A DNA stretch of 64,000 bases from Bos javanicus (GCF_032452875.1 NC_083880.1:55750829-55814828); one strand, 5' to 3'; numbered from the stretch's first letter, positions 21,608 to 34,300 are shown. Made by a program: numbers and translations. Notes: generated from the sequence alone by a model not told the origin.

Positions 21608-21885
21608 GGAGAAGGCAATGGCACCCCACTCCAGTACACTTGCCTGGAAAATCCCATGGATGGAGGAGCCTGGTGGGCTGCTGTCCATGGGGTTGCTAAG
21701 GGTCGGACACGACTGAGCGACTTCACTTTCACTTTTCACTTTCATGCATTGGAGAAGGAAATGGCAACCCACTCCAGTGTTCTTGCCTGGAGAATCCCAG
21801 GGACGGGGGAGCCTGGTGGGCTGCCGTCTATGGGGTTGCACAGAGTCAGACACGACTGGGGCGACTTAGCAGCAGCAGCAGCAGC
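21608..21885 (+). mobile_element. Bov-A2 SINE
   Basis: A dimeric sense copy: two BovA units joined by the 'cactttcacttttcactttc' linker, ending in (AGC)n at 21869-21885. A 12-bp duplication, ATACATGCACAA, lies at 21596-21607 and 21886-21897. It accounts for a 133-codon open frame over this interval. Confidence 0.97.
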
Positions 21886-21897
21886 ATACATGCACAA

Positions 21898-23428
21898 AGA
21901 CATATTGGGAGCTTCAAATGCATTCAGCACCAAGCAAGTCATTTAATACAGTGATCACTTAGTGCCCTTTGCAACAATTGCATTTAAAATGTATCGTTCT
22001 TTTATTTACTGCTCTGGTCCACACTCTCGGCTTGATGCTAACATTTCTTGACTTACCATTCAATCAATAATTCCAGAGAACAATTGGTTTCCCTGAACTC
22101 TCCCACAAATGTCCTTAATTTCCTTGCTTTAATTCCCAGAGTCATTCGTATTAACTCCCCAGTCTAGTGAGGTTATAGCTTTGCGGGTCTCAGCTGTTGG
22201 CTGAAAAGGACCCATACAAAATGCTAAAGATCCTTCAAGCTTGTGTTTCTCACTAGGTCTATAGCATCTTCTCTTTCTGCCTCTTATTTTTAATCCTTCA
22301 AGGCAAAACTATTTAATGTATGTGTTTGAAAGTAATCTCATTTTGAATCCATATGAGTCATCATTTAAAAAAATTACCAAGCCACATATGTACCCAAAAG
22401 TATGATAAACACCTGGCCTATTTGGGATATGGAGAAACTTAGAAACTCTTTCCTATAAATTTTCCATGAGGATACACACTGGAGCTACAAACATAGAATG
22501 CCAGTGGCAATTGCTTTTCCTAGCAATTTGCTTTTACAAATAAAAGATGTGCTCTCAAAATTGGATATTAACAGTATACAGTGGAAATTGACATGAGCAA
22601 TGTTTCCACACCGTGTTGTTAGGTTTCCAGGTGCCGGCGAAGAGTTGGCTCAGTGAAAATCAATGATTTTATTAATATATACAGGACCCAGCTCCTCATC
22701 CTGCTTAGAGGCTCTTTAATGAGGTCGATGCTGCAAACACAGGGTTTTGAAAAAAGTGGAATAAATGGCATGTCAGTTCTGTTAAGTCATGGTTGGTGCT
22801 GTATTTTTTCCCTTTTCTTCCCCAAATGGAGCACACTAAATAACCAGAGTCCTTGGATGCATATGGTCTTGTTAAAAGAGGCTCCTGGATCCTGAATTAA
22901 GTCACAAAAATGAGGTTGAAACAAAGCTGTCTGTGCCCCCCAAAACCACCAAATGCCCAGATCTCTCAGTGCCTGCACAGCGGGTTCTCTCCAGCACGCC
23001 CAGCATCACAGAGCTCATTAGTGTCATGATGGGTGTGAAGTTAACTTCCAGAACTGTTGAGAGATCTAATTAGATGGAATGACTGATTGTTAAACACTTT
23101 AGGCTCTGGATGGCACTCACTTTGCAAAATAAATCAAGTTTCCTATGTATGCATCCGGGTCTCGTGGGCTGGAAGAAAAAAACATGCAACCCCGTATTTG
23201 TCAGAGAGTCACCACAGTTCTCATCACTAGGTTTAAAAGTACATTTTGTTGTTGTCAAGGGTGAGCAAGAGAACACTTTGACTTTACATGTAGCTCCTTA
23301 GGCAATACTATTTAGTTACCAAGTTTTAACTGGAATATTTTATTCTTCTAAGAGAGGAGAAGGATGTAGAGTTGGAGAGATCCCACTTCAATCCCCTTCT
23401 TTCTATATTTCCTGTTTTAAAGACTAGT
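21898..23428. other. Single-copy DNA, repeat-poor
   Basis: About 1.5 kb without a recognisable repeat, AT-rich in the left half. No exon supported. Confidence 0.4.
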
Positions 23429-23733
23429 TTTGTTTGTTTGTTTTTGGCTGTGCTGGGTCTTTGTTCCTGTAGAGACTTTTCTGTAATTGCATGAGTGGGG
23501 GCTGCTCTTTAGTTGTGATGCGTGGGCTTTATCGTTGCGGTGGCTTGTCTTAGGGAGCACGGGCTCTGGGGTGAGAAGGCTTCAGTAGTTGTGGCTCCTG
23601 CGCTCTAGAGCACAGGCTCAGTAGTTGTGGTGTGGGTGCTTAGTTGATCTGTGGCATATGAGATCTTCCTGGACCACGGATTGAACCTCTGTCCCCTGCC
23701 TTGGCAGGCATATTCTTTACCACTGAGCCACCA
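23429..23733 (-). mobile_element. CHR-2-type SINE, antisense
   Basis: Starts with a T-rich stretch, then 'ttttggctgtgctgggtc', a series of 'cagtagttgtgg' words, and ends 'taccactgagccacca', which is the antisense order of the cetartiodactyl CHR-2 SINE as I recall it. It predates the Bov-tA copies. Confidence 0.85.
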
Positions 23734-24600
23734 ATAGAGAGAGAAGCACCCCCTCTTTCTCTGTTTCTAATTGGATACCTCAAAAGTGAGACATGTCATA
23801 TCCTGTTCACAGATGAAGTGCAGTGAGAAGTGCCGTGACTCAGTGTCTACTTCAAAACCGCAGCCCCTCCAGACCACAGGCGGTCTGTCTCCGGCAGAGA
23901 TGCCCAAGTGCATGGGGCCTGGGCTTGGATGGGAATTCATGACCTTCGGCGTGCATTGGTTATTAAGATTTCATAAGTGTTACAGTACATTGTCACAATA
24001 TTATGTCACTTCCTCCCAAAGTACGGAAGACATCATGACAACATGTATCTCATCAGACTATTATCCGTGGAGGCTGATTAACGCAGACAGACGACAGGAA
24101 TCCTTCAGGTACGGGGAACGTTCTGAGGGCTGGCATTCCAATAAGACTCATGCAGATGGCTGCACTGACATCTGTGCCCATTTCTTTGGAAGAATTTAAT
24201 TTAGAGCAAAGAGAATGCTTTGTTTCTCCTGTGGCTTCATTTCCTGAAGCTCATCCTTACCCGGGCAGTCTTTTCCTTAAGTTCACGGGTCAGTTCTATT
24301 CCACAGCAATACCAGCACGAGTGTGCAAGGGGATGTGCTACAAACAGTGTTCAGCGTGACCTTGTTTGTGTTGGGGGATTGTGAGTCACCATCTCACAGT
24401 GCAGGAGTGGAGGAACAGGTGAGTGCATTGCGGTGCATTCATAATGGAGTACAATGGACTCATGAGACGGTGGGACGATCCCATGTACTGATGTGGGAAG
24501 GGGCCTAGTATGTCGCTGTGTGAAAGCAAATTGTAGGTTGATGCGCATCGCTGAATCTTGGTTTCGTTAAAAAGATTGTAGGAAACCCAAGTTTCCTGTG
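23734..24600. other. Single-copy DNA
   Basis: No repeat family recognised. A 142-codon plus-strand open frame (23771-24199) has no domain, signal peptide or splice context. Confidence 0.4.
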
Positions 24601-24800
24601 TGTGAGAGTGTTTGTTTCTTTTTCCACATGTAAGTCTGTACTTGTGTGAACATGTGTTCACATGTGCGTTTGTGTGCACATGTGTGTACAGGGGCATTGC
24701 GTGCATGTTTGAGTGTACGCTGCCTCTGTGTGCACATGTGTGGATGTACGTGCATGTGCGTCTCTCTGTGCTTGCATGTGAGTACACGAGTTTAGGCGTG
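24601..24800. repeat. Degenerate alternating TG/CA tract
   Basis: About 200 bp dominated by ACATGTG, GTGCACATGTG and related words. Alternating purine-pyrimidine DNA of this kind can adopt the left-handed Z form; here the alternation is interrupted often. Confidence 0.7.
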
Positions 24801-25069
24801 TGCACTCGTGCCTCACAGAATGTGTCTGGACAACCACTCCTGCCTGCATCAGTCTTCTGTTGTCACTCCATAGATAGCTGTGCATTTGGGTGGGGCTTTC
24901 ACTATATATGACTGTTCTCTGCATTTACTACAGCTGACCTGAATTATTTTGTAATAAACACAAACAACCAAAAACCTACAGCACTAGGGACAAAAAAAGT
25001 GTGGTCCTTCTGGCGTGGGAGAAAGTGAAGCATTTGAGAGGAAATATTAGACCAGCTCCATTGTGAGAT

Positions 25070-25288
25070 TTGGTCTTCTCTGATGGCTCAGTGGGTAAAG
25101 AATCCACCTGCAATGCAGGAGATGCTGGAGAAGGAGTTTTGATCCCTGGGTCAAGAAGATATCCTGGAGGAGGAAAATGGCAACCCACTCCAGTATTCTT
25201 GCCTGGAAAATCCCATGGGCAGAGGAGCCTGGTGGACTACAGTTGAAAGAGTTGCAAAGAGTCAGACACAACTGAGCAACTATGCACA
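25070..25288 (+). mobile_element. Bov-tA SINE
   Basis: Sense copy with an 11-bp duplication CATTGTGAGAT at 25059-25069 and 25289-25299. Confidence 0.96.
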
Positions 25289-25299
25289 CATTGTGAGAT

Positions 25300-26160
25300 G
25301 TGTCTGATGACGCTGTCTGGGGAGGACTGCTCTCCGCTCTTTACAGAAGGAGGTGGCCACTTCCACTGGGCAGTGGCCACCGGGCTCCATAGGGGAGGGA
25401 ATTCCCTCTTTAGTGTATAAGGGTCTGCAGACTTGAGAATCAACAGCCGGAGCTTGTTGTATCCGCAGAAGGAATAATAAGCATCACTGTCATCATAATC
25501 TCTCTCCTCGGCTTCCTTTTGTTTTCCAGCCAAGCAACTGGGGAAGGGAAGAGGGTGGACCTTGCCGCACATGGGTCACTTCTGAACACACTCAAGAGGG
25601 CCCAGAGGTAACTCCTGGCACCTCCCCTCTGTTTGTCTGCACTTTGCAGAATTAACGCTTTTTAAAGCAAGGCAGCCTTCCTTCCAGAGCCTGCAGCTGC
25701 TAGGTCTGGTCTCGGATGTTTCTGGCTCCTCTCCCACTCGGGGGGCTGGGAACCTCTGCAGGGGCTCAGAGCATGGGGATGGGCAGTGCTGGAGTCCCAA
25801 GGGAATGGACAGAGCCCTGGCATATCAGAGAAGTTGCTTGTGGGTCAGCTGCTGGAAACTGCTGCCAAGAGACCCCGCCCTCCTCTCTCGGGTGTCTGCA
25901 CGAATCCTCAGGTGTTCGGAGAAGGAACTGATGAGAACGCAGCTCAGGCAGGTACATGCAGAGAGGAAGGTCCACAGGTGAGTGGGGATGACACAGTCAG
26001 GGTCTCACGATGCCCAGACTCACCTGTGAGGGCGGCTCTGGGACCTGGCTTTCCCAGTCTCTCCAGCACCCTACCCCCTCACTCCAAGGACTCAGGGCTC
26101 ACAGTCTGCTGCAGTGGCTAGGAAGGCTTCCCTGTCAGACCAAATGTGAAGCTCAGCCCA
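25300..26160. other. Single-copy DNA, GC-rich
   Basis: No repeat or gene recognised. Several overlapping open frames on both strands without domains. Confidence 0.4.
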
Positions 26161-26164
26161 AGGT

Positions 26165-26255
26165 GATGAAGTATGTGGAGTGTGTGGGTTTGTGTGGGAG
26201 AACACGTGTGTGCATGAATGTGTAAGTGTGTGCATCTGTGTGTGAGCATATAGGG
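26165..26255. repeat. TG-rich tract
   Basis: Interrupted GTGTG words, similar in character to 24601-24800. Confidence 0.65.
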
Positions 26256-28730
26256 TGGAGCTGGTGGTGGGTGGGCACAGCTGAACCAGGTGGATTGAAA
26301 GGGGGGAGGGTGGTTTCCCAAAAGAAGACCAGGTACCACCATGCTGGAGGGAGGCAGATGACCCTGCAGACCCGGCCCCATAGAGATGGGGTCAGGAGAA
26401 TGACCTCATGGCCTGAATGGTACAATTCTGGGGCTTCCCCTCCCAGAAGGACTGCCCTGCTCCCAGGGGACCTTGTCTCCAGGATTTGAACTTGAGACCC
26501 CAGAGCTGATTTCCTTGGTCCCAGAAGCAGGGCCTCACTCACCTGCAGCCTGCTGAATGAGAACCTCTCTGTCACTGAGACGCAGGGTATTTGAAGACAC
26601 TTTGGACGTGGGTCCAGCCACGGTGCAGGCTTTAATTAGGATCCCTCTTTGTTAATCAGGGTAATCATCACCAGTGTGGTGATTTATCGGCTCTTCAGGG
26701 GCCTTGCCTTGGCGCGGTGATTAGACCTGCTCTGACAGCAGCCAGGACGCTTCTTCATTTTAATGACAGAGGAAACAATGTTTGCGAAGGAGATAACTTC
26801 ATCCCTCCCTCTCAGTGGATGTGGGGCTTTGAGCTGGGAGGAAGAGCATCCTAGGAAGAAATGAGGGCTCCTCCTGGAAGCCAGGGGTTCACTCAACAGC
26901 TGGGGGGAGTAACCTCTGATTGCATGTGTCTGGTTGAGGGTCAGGCTCATTCGAGCTCTGGTCTTTGACCTGTGCTCTTGGCCAGCTGGGAAAACATATG
27001 CACCTCCTCCCCAGCACCAGTGTGTCTGTGACCAGGCAGGGCAGAACTTGGGGATCATGTATCATGGATGAAATACCTTAGGGGGAAAGTGAGTAGCTTG
27101 CTTCTCTTTTTACTGAATCCTGCTCAAAAACCTTATTCCTGACAGTTTTGCAGATAAGCTGAGCTGGCTTTCAGCAGAAGAGCCCTGAATGTGGGTGTTT
27201 CTTGCATAAGTGGATGCACTTGAAGCATCCCCAGGCACTCAGCACCTGAGGGGTGTGATCAGCCCGCTGCTTGATGCAGGCCTGGCCGCCACGTGCTCTG
27301 GGGCTTCCAGGGCAGAGGGAGTGGAGGCAGCGGTTAGCAGGATGCCCACAGCCTCAGCTTTGGTGGAGCCTTTCTCTTGAGAAACAAGTGTCCTGTGTGC
27401 CTGCTGGGATGGTGACCCCAGAGTCATCTCCGAGGTGCCCGGTTACTGGAAAGGGTCAGGCGCACTGACCCAGGGCCAGTCTTCTGCCAGGACGGTGAGG
27501 CCCTTCTGATGGAAGCCTCAGGGGGCAGAAAGGCCAGCGGTCACTCCCTCGAAGTGAGTTGGGTAGACCAGGGGGCAGGGGTGGCTGACAGTCAGGACTT
27601 GCTATTACCAGGCCATTCTGGCTGCAGGCGTGCACCTTGGACATCATCTGTGCTATGGAGGCCTGGGCAGCACCACCTTTCCATGGCTAGATGCAGTAGG
27701 CAAAGCTCTGAGAAGCCCAGGCAGCTTGGGGGTCATGTAAGTGGTGACATGGCAGTCCCCTTTGGTGCTGGAAGCAAGCACAAACCCCAAATGTTTCTTC
27801 CAGTTGCCTGGATTTCTGACTGTGAACCAGGACTCCACCTCTTTGCAGGGAGAAGTGTCAGCCCTGAGGACACCATGAAGGGTCTTTGTTCCTCCAACTC
27901 CACACGAGTCCTGTGGACACAAGCCAGACCCTAAGGCCTCTCAGATGAGTTGGGGAGGGACCTGGTAGATGTTGCAGGGAGGCAGGACTGGACTCCACCA
28001 TCTGGACTTGGAGGAGCTCCTGCTCTATTGTGGGGCATATGGGAGGAGAGAACTCTGGGGTCAGCCATCATTTAGGTACCAGGGGCAAAGATGTTTTTGC
28101 GTCTCTTCAACTCATCAGGAGTGTCCAGGAGCATGTCTATGAGTGAACAGTCACTGAGCGAGTGAGGGATTTAGTTACTGGGCAGTGGTGCATGATGGCA
28201 CACATTCCTCCTTCCTAGGTTGGTCCTGTGTCCAGCAGAAAGCATCCAAAACTGAAAGAGGAGCCTGTGGACAGTCATAGGCTGCTTGGCATCTGGCCAA
28301 TTACAGTCATCAATAGGCAGTGATCTAGAACTTGGGGCAGGCCATTCTGACTCGTTTTATGTTTATGACTCTTAAAAAGAGTGTGTGATTTACTGTTAGT
28401 GTTTCATCTAGCTGTGGGCTACATGCTCCCATAGTATCCTTGGCTTGGTGATTTGCAAAGAGAGGGCTGTTTCTGCTACAATTTCCACTGGAGACAGGAA
28501 AGCAGATCCCAGTGAGCTGATTCCACAAAGGACAGATAGGAGGACAAGGAGGATGATGGGACAGGATGACGCAACTTCCATAGCCGATGACATGTGAGGA
28601 ATGTAACACCCGTTTGCTGCTGTGAAAAGGCTAATCCTGCTCTGCAAACAAGGGCTGGTAAGACACACAGAGCATGTGCCATTATTTGAGATGCATGGAT
28701 GCATTCGTGGGCTTTGCAGTGGTGACACCT
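26256..28730. other. Single-copy DNA, repeat-poor
   Basis: About 2.5 kb with no recognised repeat. 26585-26790 has homeodomain-like TTAATTAG and TTAATCA words. Open frames of up to 141 codons (27509-27934) are not supported by domains. Confidence 0.4.
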
Positions 28731-29088
28731 CGATATTTGGTCAAACATTACTCTAGGCATCTGCAAGGGTGTTTCTGGATGAGATGCACTGAGTGGACTG
28801 AGGACAGAAGATTGCCCTCCCCAGTGTAGGTGGGCCACATCCAATCAGTTGAAGACATGAGTAAAACAAAAGGCTGAGTAACAGGAACACCTTTGTTTGG
28901 CTGCTGAGCTAGGACACTGATCCTCTCCTGCCTTCAGGCTTGAGCTGAAACTTCAGCTTCTCCAGCTTGTTGATGGCAGATCTGGGGATTTCCTAACCTC
29001 CATACTCATGGGAGCCGATTCTCTACAGTAAATCTCTCTCTCTCTCTAAACATCCTGTTGGTCTGTTTCTTGGGGAACCCTGATAAAC
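28731..29088 (+). mobile_element. Ancient LTR-like dispersed repeat
   Basis: A sequence I recognise as widely dispersed in mammals: 'gatatttggtcaaacatta', 'gtgtttctggatgagatg', 'ccacatccaatcagttgaag', a (TC)n run at 29031-29048, and 'cctgttggtctgtttcttgg' to 'ccctgataa'. It resembles an LTR, but I cannot name the family with certainty. Confidence 0.5.
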
Positions 29089-29447
29089 ACAAGCCTCCAG
29101 GGTGGGCCATCCGATGGCAGCACTGCAGAGACTCCATGCACATGCCAGGTCCATGATAAGGTGTATATGGAGTGGGGGTTATAGGGCCCCAGACCTGGGT
29201 ATCCACCTCCTGACCTGGGCTTATTGGTAATTTTACATACCTTCTTGTCCAGGGACCATAGTCCCCTGAAGGGGGCTCTATAGAGCTTCCACTGCAAGCT
29301 CAGTTCAGCCTCCCTGGACTTCAGATCCCTAAGGAGCATCCTTGGGGCCACATCCCATGTAAGGGTGGGACCTGAAGCCATCTCCATCTTCATCTTCATC
29401 TTCTGGTTGGCTCTGCTTCCTCATGGTCAAAGGCACCAACTGTTCCT

Positions 29448-29598
29448 AGGATTCCCAGGTGGCTCTGTGAAGAATCCACCTGCCAATGCAGGAGACACAG
29501 GGGATGCTGGTTTAATCCATGGGTTAGGAAGATCCCCTGGAGGAGGAATGGCAACCCACTCCAATACCTTTGCCTGTATTCAAATGTCTCCATCCTGT
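29448..29598 (+). mobile_element. Bov-tA SINE, 3'-truncated
   Basis: Head and middle of Bov-tA (29450-29573) followed by unrelated 'tattcaaatgtctccatcc'. A 21-bp direct repeat with three mismatches (29427-29447 and 29599-29619, starting TCAAAGGCACCA) flanks the whole block. Confidence 0.8.
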
Positions 29599-29619
29599 TC
29601 AAAGGCACCAGCTCCTCCT

Positions 29620-31392
29620 CATCTCCTCTGGGACTCCTCAGTGGATCTAAGCTCTCCTCAATCCTGTGTTCTCCAGGCAGCCTCTCCATGAGGCCCTGCC
29701 CTTGGGACAAGGGCACACATGCATTCTCAGAGAGAAGACAAAAACACCGAGTCCCCAAAATCTCATCCTTTCCAGGAGTGTGAGATGCCCATGACATCAC
29801 ACAGTTTGCACAGAGAGCACAGTTTGGATGGCTGCCTGGCTTCTACTTTCACTGGAAGTTCTAAGCCAGTGACTGTTCTTTTAAAAGAATTACAATTACT
29901 CCCAAGTTGACCTCACCTTGAATTCAGCCCACAGGAAAGTGCCCACAGGTATTCACTTATTAAAAACAGGTGGGGAGAGCAGTAAGCCATCTTCTCCCAG
30001 CAGAGAAGTGTGGTCAAAGGGAATTTCACTTTTTATTTCTGTGGTTTGGAACTATTTTCTTACAAATGTGGTTTGTAATTAGTACATAGTAAGAATTTAT
30101 AGGGAAACACATGTTCCCTATCCGCTTGGAATCAGTGTGTGCCCTTAAGCAGGTAATGCCTGTCTCTGGTAATTATATTTGTACCGAGGTTTGTCCATTA
30201 AATCTAATTTTCCTCCTAAAGATTATAAAGAAATGTTTTAAGCCAAAGCTTGCCTGCATCACAAATTCTGAAGTAGCAGAGTCCACATTAGTGACAATTT
30301 CCTTCATTTAGAGTTGTTATCAGGGACCCAATCAGTTACTCCTGGATGGCTGGGTTCTGTGTGCTACATATTTGGAGAAAGAACAAATGGAGGTGCGTTC
30401 ATTTTGCTGAATAAACAGGTAAAATATGTCAAGAGCACAAACACTTATTTTGCCTTAGGCTTATAATATCCTGTTCCATGTCTGTTGCAGAAAAGAGAAA
30501 AAAACACATTTTTTCTTTTGATTTATAATTCATACGGTTGGTACACTCAGTCTTCTGATGGTCTCAATTGTTAATGCTTTCTCTTTGTAAGACAGGGTTT
30601 GAGCAACGTCAATATTTTAATGTTGATAGCTAATGCTTGCTTGACATAATTTGTATAATACTCCCTTTAGAAACTGAAAGGAAAAGAAAGCAGCTTTCCT
30701 GAAATAAAGTTTTAGGGGATGAAGATATCCGCCACATTCAACATTCAGGATCCATTTATCTCAGGATTTTAAAGAAATATTAGAAATATTCACAGCGGCA
30801 AGATATCACTAGCGCAGTCTACAAGATAAATTAGAAACAATAGTATCTCGCCTTTGATTTATTACCCAGAAAATGTAAATGCAATTCTATGAATATTACT
30901 CAATGAGTGAAAAATGCCAAGGGTAGTTTACTGTGATTATTCTAGGCTAAAAACTCTGTCCAGTTGTTCTATCAATAGTCTGGTTGCTAGGAAATTTAGG
31001 TGGCATCCTTCTCTTGAAGAACACTGGACATTTTATCCTGTCTCCTGGCAGAGATGAGAGGAGCAGAATGGGCTGTATGTGACTGCCAACAGGAGGGCTG
31101 TGATTTCCCAGCTGAAAGGTTTTGCCAGACGGCAATAGCTAAGGTAGTGCAGAGTATAACAAAATGTTGAGCACCCACCCAAGTTCAGTGATAATGGTGG
31201 TTTACCTGCATTTCCTTAGGCTAATATTGCTGGATACATGGGTCACTCTCCCTCCCTGGGCTGGTGGCCCCTGTGTCTGATGTGAAAACTGGGAAGCAAC
31301 AGCAGTAACCACTCTGTCAGAGAATTATCATGAAATTGTCTAGATAAGCTGATCAGAATTGGTGCATTTTGCACAAGAGTGAAGATTAAATG
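29620..31392. other. Single-copy DNA, AT-rich
   Basis: About 1.8 kb with no recognised repeat. 30380-30960 is AT-rich and looks like possible conserved non-coding DNA by composition only. Confidence 0.4.
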
Positions 31393-31605
31393 AGGGGCTT
31401 CCCAGGTGGCTCAGCAGTAAAGAATCGCCTGCCAATGTAGGAGACATAGGTTTGATCCCTGGGTTACAAAGATCTCCTGGAGAAGGAAACAGCAATGCAC
31501 TCCAGTATTCTTGCCTGGGAAATTCCATGGATAGAAGAATCTGGTGGGCTACAGTCCATGGGGTCACAAAGAATTAGACTTGACTTAGCGACTAAACATC
31601 AACAG
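31393..31605 (+). mobile_element. Bov-tA SINE
   Basis: Sense copy, 'ggggcttcccaggtggctca' to 'gacttagcgactaaac'. Confidence 0.94.
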
Positions 31606-31661
31606 CAACACCCTTTAAGCATTGTACAAAATTGAAATTAAAAAAAGAAGTGAGTTCCTCA

Positions 31662-31735
31662 GGGGCTTCCCTGATAGCTCAGTTGGTAAAGAATCTGCCT
31701 GCAATCCAGGAGACCCCGGTTTGACTTCTGAGTTC
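31662..31735 (+). mobile_element. Bov-tA SINE, head only
   Basis: The first 75 bp or so, the tRNA-related part, then unrelated sequence. It lies only 57 bp after the preceding copy in the same orientation. Confidence 0.85.
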
Positions 31736-32046
31736 CCCAGAGGGGAGCACAGTTTCACATCTGACAGGTAGGGGCTCTGGTTCTCCTGCAGGCTTCAGGG
31801 TGGGAGGTCTTCCCTTTCCTTCCTTAGTGAGGCTGAGACTGCTTGTGGGTTTCAGACTCTAGAGGTTAGGAGTGAGAGTGGTCCAAATGCCCTGCTTTGT
31901 TTCAAGTACTGCTTAATCACATGCTCCATTTAACCCCTTATCCTGGAGCAGAGCCTCATCCTGGAGGTGCATTTGTCTTCCAAGCAGAGGAATTTTGTCT
32001 AACTCAAAGCATTTCCATTCTATTCTGGATGAATCACTTTAGACTC

Positions 32047-32254
32047 AAGTGTGTGTTCAGTCATGTTTGACTCTTTTGTGACCCCATGGACTGCAGCTCA
32101 TCAGGCTCCTCTGTCCATGGAATTTTCCAGGCAATAATAATGGAGTGGGTTGCCATTCCCTTCTCCAGGGGATCTTCCCAACCCAGGGATTGAACCCATA
32201 GCTCCTGCATTGGCAGGCAGGTTCTTTGCCAACTGTGCCACCTGGGAAGCCATC
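32047..32254 (-). mobile_element. Bov-tA SINE
   Basis: Antisense copy; TAGACTC flanks it at 32040-32046 and 32255-32261. Confidence 0.94.
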
Positions 32255-32290
32255 TAGACTCTAAACGTTTCTTTAAAAGTACAGTGGTGA

Positions 32291-34300
32291 ACCAGAAAAT
32301 TACTAGAGCTAATCAATGAATATAGTAAAGTTGCAGGATATAAAATTAACACACAGAAATCCCCTGCATTCTTATACACTAACAATGAGAAAACAGAAAG
32401 AGATGTTAAGGAAACAGTCACATTTATCATTGTGACGAGAAGAATATAAAACTTAGGCATAAATTTACCTAGAGAACAAAAGACCTATATATAGAAAAAT
32501 ATAAAACACTGATGAAAGAAATCAAGGATGACACAAATAGATGGAGAAATATACCATGTTCATGGATTAGAAGAATCAATATAGTAAAAATGAGTATACT
32601 ACCCAAAGCAATGTATAGATTCAATGCAATCCCTATCAAGCTACCAATGGTAATTTTCACAGAACTAGAACAAATAATTTCACAATTTGTATGGAAGCAC
32701 AAAAAAAGCTCAAATAGCCAAAACAATCCTGAGAAAGAAGAATGGAACTGGAGGAATCAACCTGCCTGACTTCAGACTATACTACAAAGCAACAGTCATC
32801 AAGACAGTATGGTACTGGCACAAAAACAGAAATATAGAGCAATGGAACAAAATAGAAAGCCCAGAGATAAATCCACACACCTAAAAACACCTTATCTTTG
32901 ACAAAGGAGGCAAAAAATATACATGTAGAAAAGACAATCTCTTTAACAAGTGGTGCTGGGAAAACTGGTCAACCACCTGTAAAAGTATGAAACTAGAACA
33001 CTTTCTAACACCATACACAAACATAAACTCAAAATGGATCAAAGATCTAAATGTAAGACCAGAAAGTATAAAACTCTTAGAGGAAAACATAGGCAGAACA
33101 CTCTCTGACATAAATCACAGCAAGATCCTCTATGACCCACCTTCCAGAGTAATGGACATAAAAGCAAAAATAAACAAATGGGGCCTAATTAAACTTAAAA
33201 GCTTTTACACAATGAAGGAAACTATAAGCAAGGTGAAAAGATAGACTTCAGAATGGGAGAAAATAATGGCAAACAAAGCAACTGACAAAGAATTAATCTC
33301 AAAAATATACAAGCAGCTCCTGCAGCTCAATTCCAGAAAAATAAACGACCCAATCAAACAATGGGCCAAAGAACTAAATAGACATTTCTCCAAAGAAGAT
33401 ATACAAACATATGAAAAGATGCTCAACATCACTCATTATCAGAAAAATGCAAATCAAAGCCACAGTGAGGTACCATCTCACACCAGTCAGAATGGCTGCA
33501 TGAAAAAGTCTACAAACAGTAAATGCTAGAGATGGTGTGGAGAAAAGGGGACTCTCTTACACTGTTCATGGGAGTGCAAACTAGTACAGCCACTATGAAG
33601 AACAGTGTAAAGCTTCCTTTAAAAACTGAAAATAGAACTGCCATATGACCCAACAATCCCACTGCTGGGCATACACACTGAGGAAACCAGACTTGAAAGA
33701 GATGTTCATCACAGCACTGTTTACAATAGCTAGGACATGGAAGCAACCTAGATGTCCATTGGCAGACGAATGGATAAGAAAGTTGTGGTACATACACACA
33801 ATGGAATATTACTCAACTATAAAAAAGAATGCATTTGAGTCAATTCTAATGAGGTGGATGAAATTGGAGCCTATTATACAGAGTGAAGTAAGTCAGAAAG
33901 AAAAACACCAGTATAGTGATGCATATGTATGGAATTTAGAAAGATGGTAACAATGAGCCTATATTTGATAGCGAAAGAGACACAGATATAAAGAACAGAC
34001 TTTTGACTCTGTGGGAGGAGGCGAGGGTGGGATGATTTGAGAGAATAGCATTGAAGCGTGTATATTACCTTATGTGAAATTGATGACTAGTCCAAGTGCA
34101 ATGCATGAAATAGGGCACTCAAAGCCAGTGCACTGGGACAACCCAGAGGGATGGGATGGGGAGGCAGGTGGGAGGAGGGTTCGGGATGGGGGACACATGT
34201 ACACCTGTGGCTGATTCATGTCGATGTATGGCAAAAACCACCACAATATTGTAAAGTAATTAGCCTACAATTAAAATAAATTAATTAATTTAAAGAAAAG
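32291..34300 (+). mobile_element. Ruminant L1 (L1-BT type), 5'-truncated
   Basis: A 2.0-kb sense L1 holding the last third of ORF2 and a full 3' untranslated region with G-rich tract (34147-34190) and A-rich end. Perfect 12-bp duplications GTACAGTGGTGA flank it at 32279-32290 and 34301-34312. It starts only about 30 bp right of a Bov-tA. One of the youngest-looking large elements here. Confidence 0.96.
32296..33950 (+). pseudogene. L1 ORF2 C-terminal pseudogene
   Basis: ORF2p is the L1 endonuclease/reverse transcriptase. Only the part after the RT palm remains: a segment with NIVKMSILPKAMYRFNAIP (about 32565-32625), one with GGINLPDFRLYYKATVIKTV (about 32750-32812), and the end with the cysteine-domain neighbourhood and WNLERW near 33950. 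A frameshift near 32700 and stops near 32882, 33242, 33527 and 33600 break the frame. No catalytic domain is present, so it is inactive. Confidence 0.93.

Noticed and set aside
21608..21885. CRISPR-like or satellite array from the many near-identical units in the window
   Set aside because: The units are dispersed, in both orientations, and flanked by different target-site duplications. They are retroposons, and the genome is mammalian.
21545..21946. 133-codon plus-strand open frame with a repetitive C-terminus ending in poly-Ala
   Set aside because: It is the sense reading of a Bov-A2 SINE. Phrases such as VHGVAK and MATHSSVLAWRIP recur wherever these SINEs occur.
23771..24199. 142-codon plus-strand open frame
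   Set aside because: No domain, signal peptide or splice context; length is within chance for this window.
32512..33950. Active L1 ORF2
   Set aside because: The element lacks its endonuclease and RT palm and carries a frameshift and several stops.
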